Shown: in pieces, positions 63,778 to 64,000 of the stretch | Layout of the letters: each line of letters starts with the position of its first letter | How positions within the stretch are numbered: the first letter of the stretch is position 1 | Source: Polaromonas sp. P2-4 | GTDB lineage: Bacteria; Pseudomonadota; Gammaproteobacteria; Burkholderiales; Burkholderiaceae_C | DNA length: 64,000 bases | NCBI GenBank assembly: GCA_024703855.1 | Contig: CP087965.1 | Coordinates: 5,448,001-5,512,000, forward strand | Reading direction: 5' to 3' | Position numbers and translations under genes: made by a program | The notes under the pieces: model-generated | The model's database searches: none | What the model was told of the DNA's origin: nothing | Seen by the model: only the letters and a program-made list of their open reading frames with translations

Positions 63778-64000
63778 TTACTCGCCCGTATATTCCAGCA
63801 GGGCTAGATAGTCGGCGCGGTCGGCCTTGGCCCACTGCTTGACGCCTATGTCAGACAGAATGCTTGCAGACTGGCTGTTCATTGCCAGAAGTGATTTGGT
63901 GAGTTTGGCCACAAGCTCTGGCGGTGCTTTGGGTGACGCCAGCACCGACCAGTTGACCACCGGCTGTGTCTCGCCAATGATGCGTCCCCCAGCATCCTTC
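63778..64000 (-). CDS. ABC transporter substrate-binding protein (PhnD-like), C-terminal part
   Basis: The minus strand is open from the window edge to a stop at 63778, about 73 codons with the 5' part missing: GGRIIGETQPVVNWSVLASPKAPPELVAKLTKSLLAMN, ILSDIGVKQWAKADRADYLALLEYTGE. The PPELVAKLTKSLLAMN helix and the D-Y-L near the end resemble the last 70 residues of phosphate/phosphonate (PhnD-type) periplasmic binding proteins. With only the C-terminus, a different binding-protein family cannot be excluded. Confidence 0.6.
   Translation of the reverse strand, partial: KDAGGRIIGETQPVVNWSVLASPKAPPELVAKLTKSLLAMNSQSASILSDIGVKQWAKADRADYLALLEYTGE

Overview
The window is GC-rich betaproteobacterial chromosome. 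The gene order (yebC-purD-hemF-nadD-rsfS-rlmH-maf-rng; dapC-dapD-pilU-dapE-prmB; smc-zipA-ligA), the protein flavour and several short repeat families point to Comamonadaceae, probably a Polaromonas- or Rhodoferax-like organism; the genus is a guess. About 55 protein genes and one tRNA (Lys, UUU) can be supported. No rRNA, CRISPR array, prophage or recognisable transposase was seen.

An important feature of the text itself: roughly half of the conserved genes, including essential ones (purD, hemF, rng, msbA, smc, ligA, dapC, dapD, dapE, def, tolB), are broken by one or more single-base indels, often in homopolymers. Because these genes cannot all be dead, most breaks are probably consensus errors of the assembly. 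I annotate such genes over their full span as CDS and keep 'pseudogene' for fragments and genes with additional decay.

Layout. 0-3 kb: trhO (partial), panE, a HigBA-type toxin-antitoxin pair whose toxin carries a pentanucleotide repeat, an EVE-domain gene and a panE 3' fragment. 3-8.1 kb: a self-contained ECF41 sigma-factor regulon: the sigma gene with its fused SnoaL-like domain, two AhpD/CMD-type genes, an NmrA-like gene, an SDR gene and a cupin, with four near-identical TGTCACA-N16-CGTC promoters. 8.1-10 kb: DUF1232 and an RNB-domain exoribonuclease. 10-16 kb: accessory region with a two-gene zinc-ribbon/HEPN-like module, three copies of the 3' end of a cytosine-deaminase gene separated by small cargo genes, and a truncated response regulator. 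16-19.4 kb: uracil salvage and catabolism (codA, upp, URC4, URC1). 19.5-22.8 kb: HerA-like ATPase (DUF853), a class A beta-lactamase-like hydrolase and a remnant region with a long palindrome.

22.8-30 kb is a housekeeping run from yebC to rng. 30-37.9 kb is an envelope polysaccharide/LPS locus (deacetylase, four glycosyltransferases, MsbA-like flippase, O-antigen ligase). 37.9-41.5 kb holds tolB-pal-cpoB, followed by a chimeric gene that joins pieces of a YeeE/YedE transporter to CpoB, then the YeeE gene itself, tcdA and tRNA-Lys with its terminator. A lower-GC DUF2971 gene follows the tRNA. 45-53 kb (minus strand) holds a YheS-type ABC-F protein and the dap/pilU/prmB operon. 53-64 kb holds smc, zipA, an unknown membrane protein, ligA, a small lipoprotein, def, a methyltransferase and the end of a periplasmic binding protein.

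Three repeat families recur: a mini-element of about 55 bp (7 copies, three of them translated inside nadD, prmB and dapE), a 70-90 bp GC-rich element (5 copies, one inside ligA), and a 163-bp long palindrome (2 copies, upstream of yebC and of the methyltransferase).
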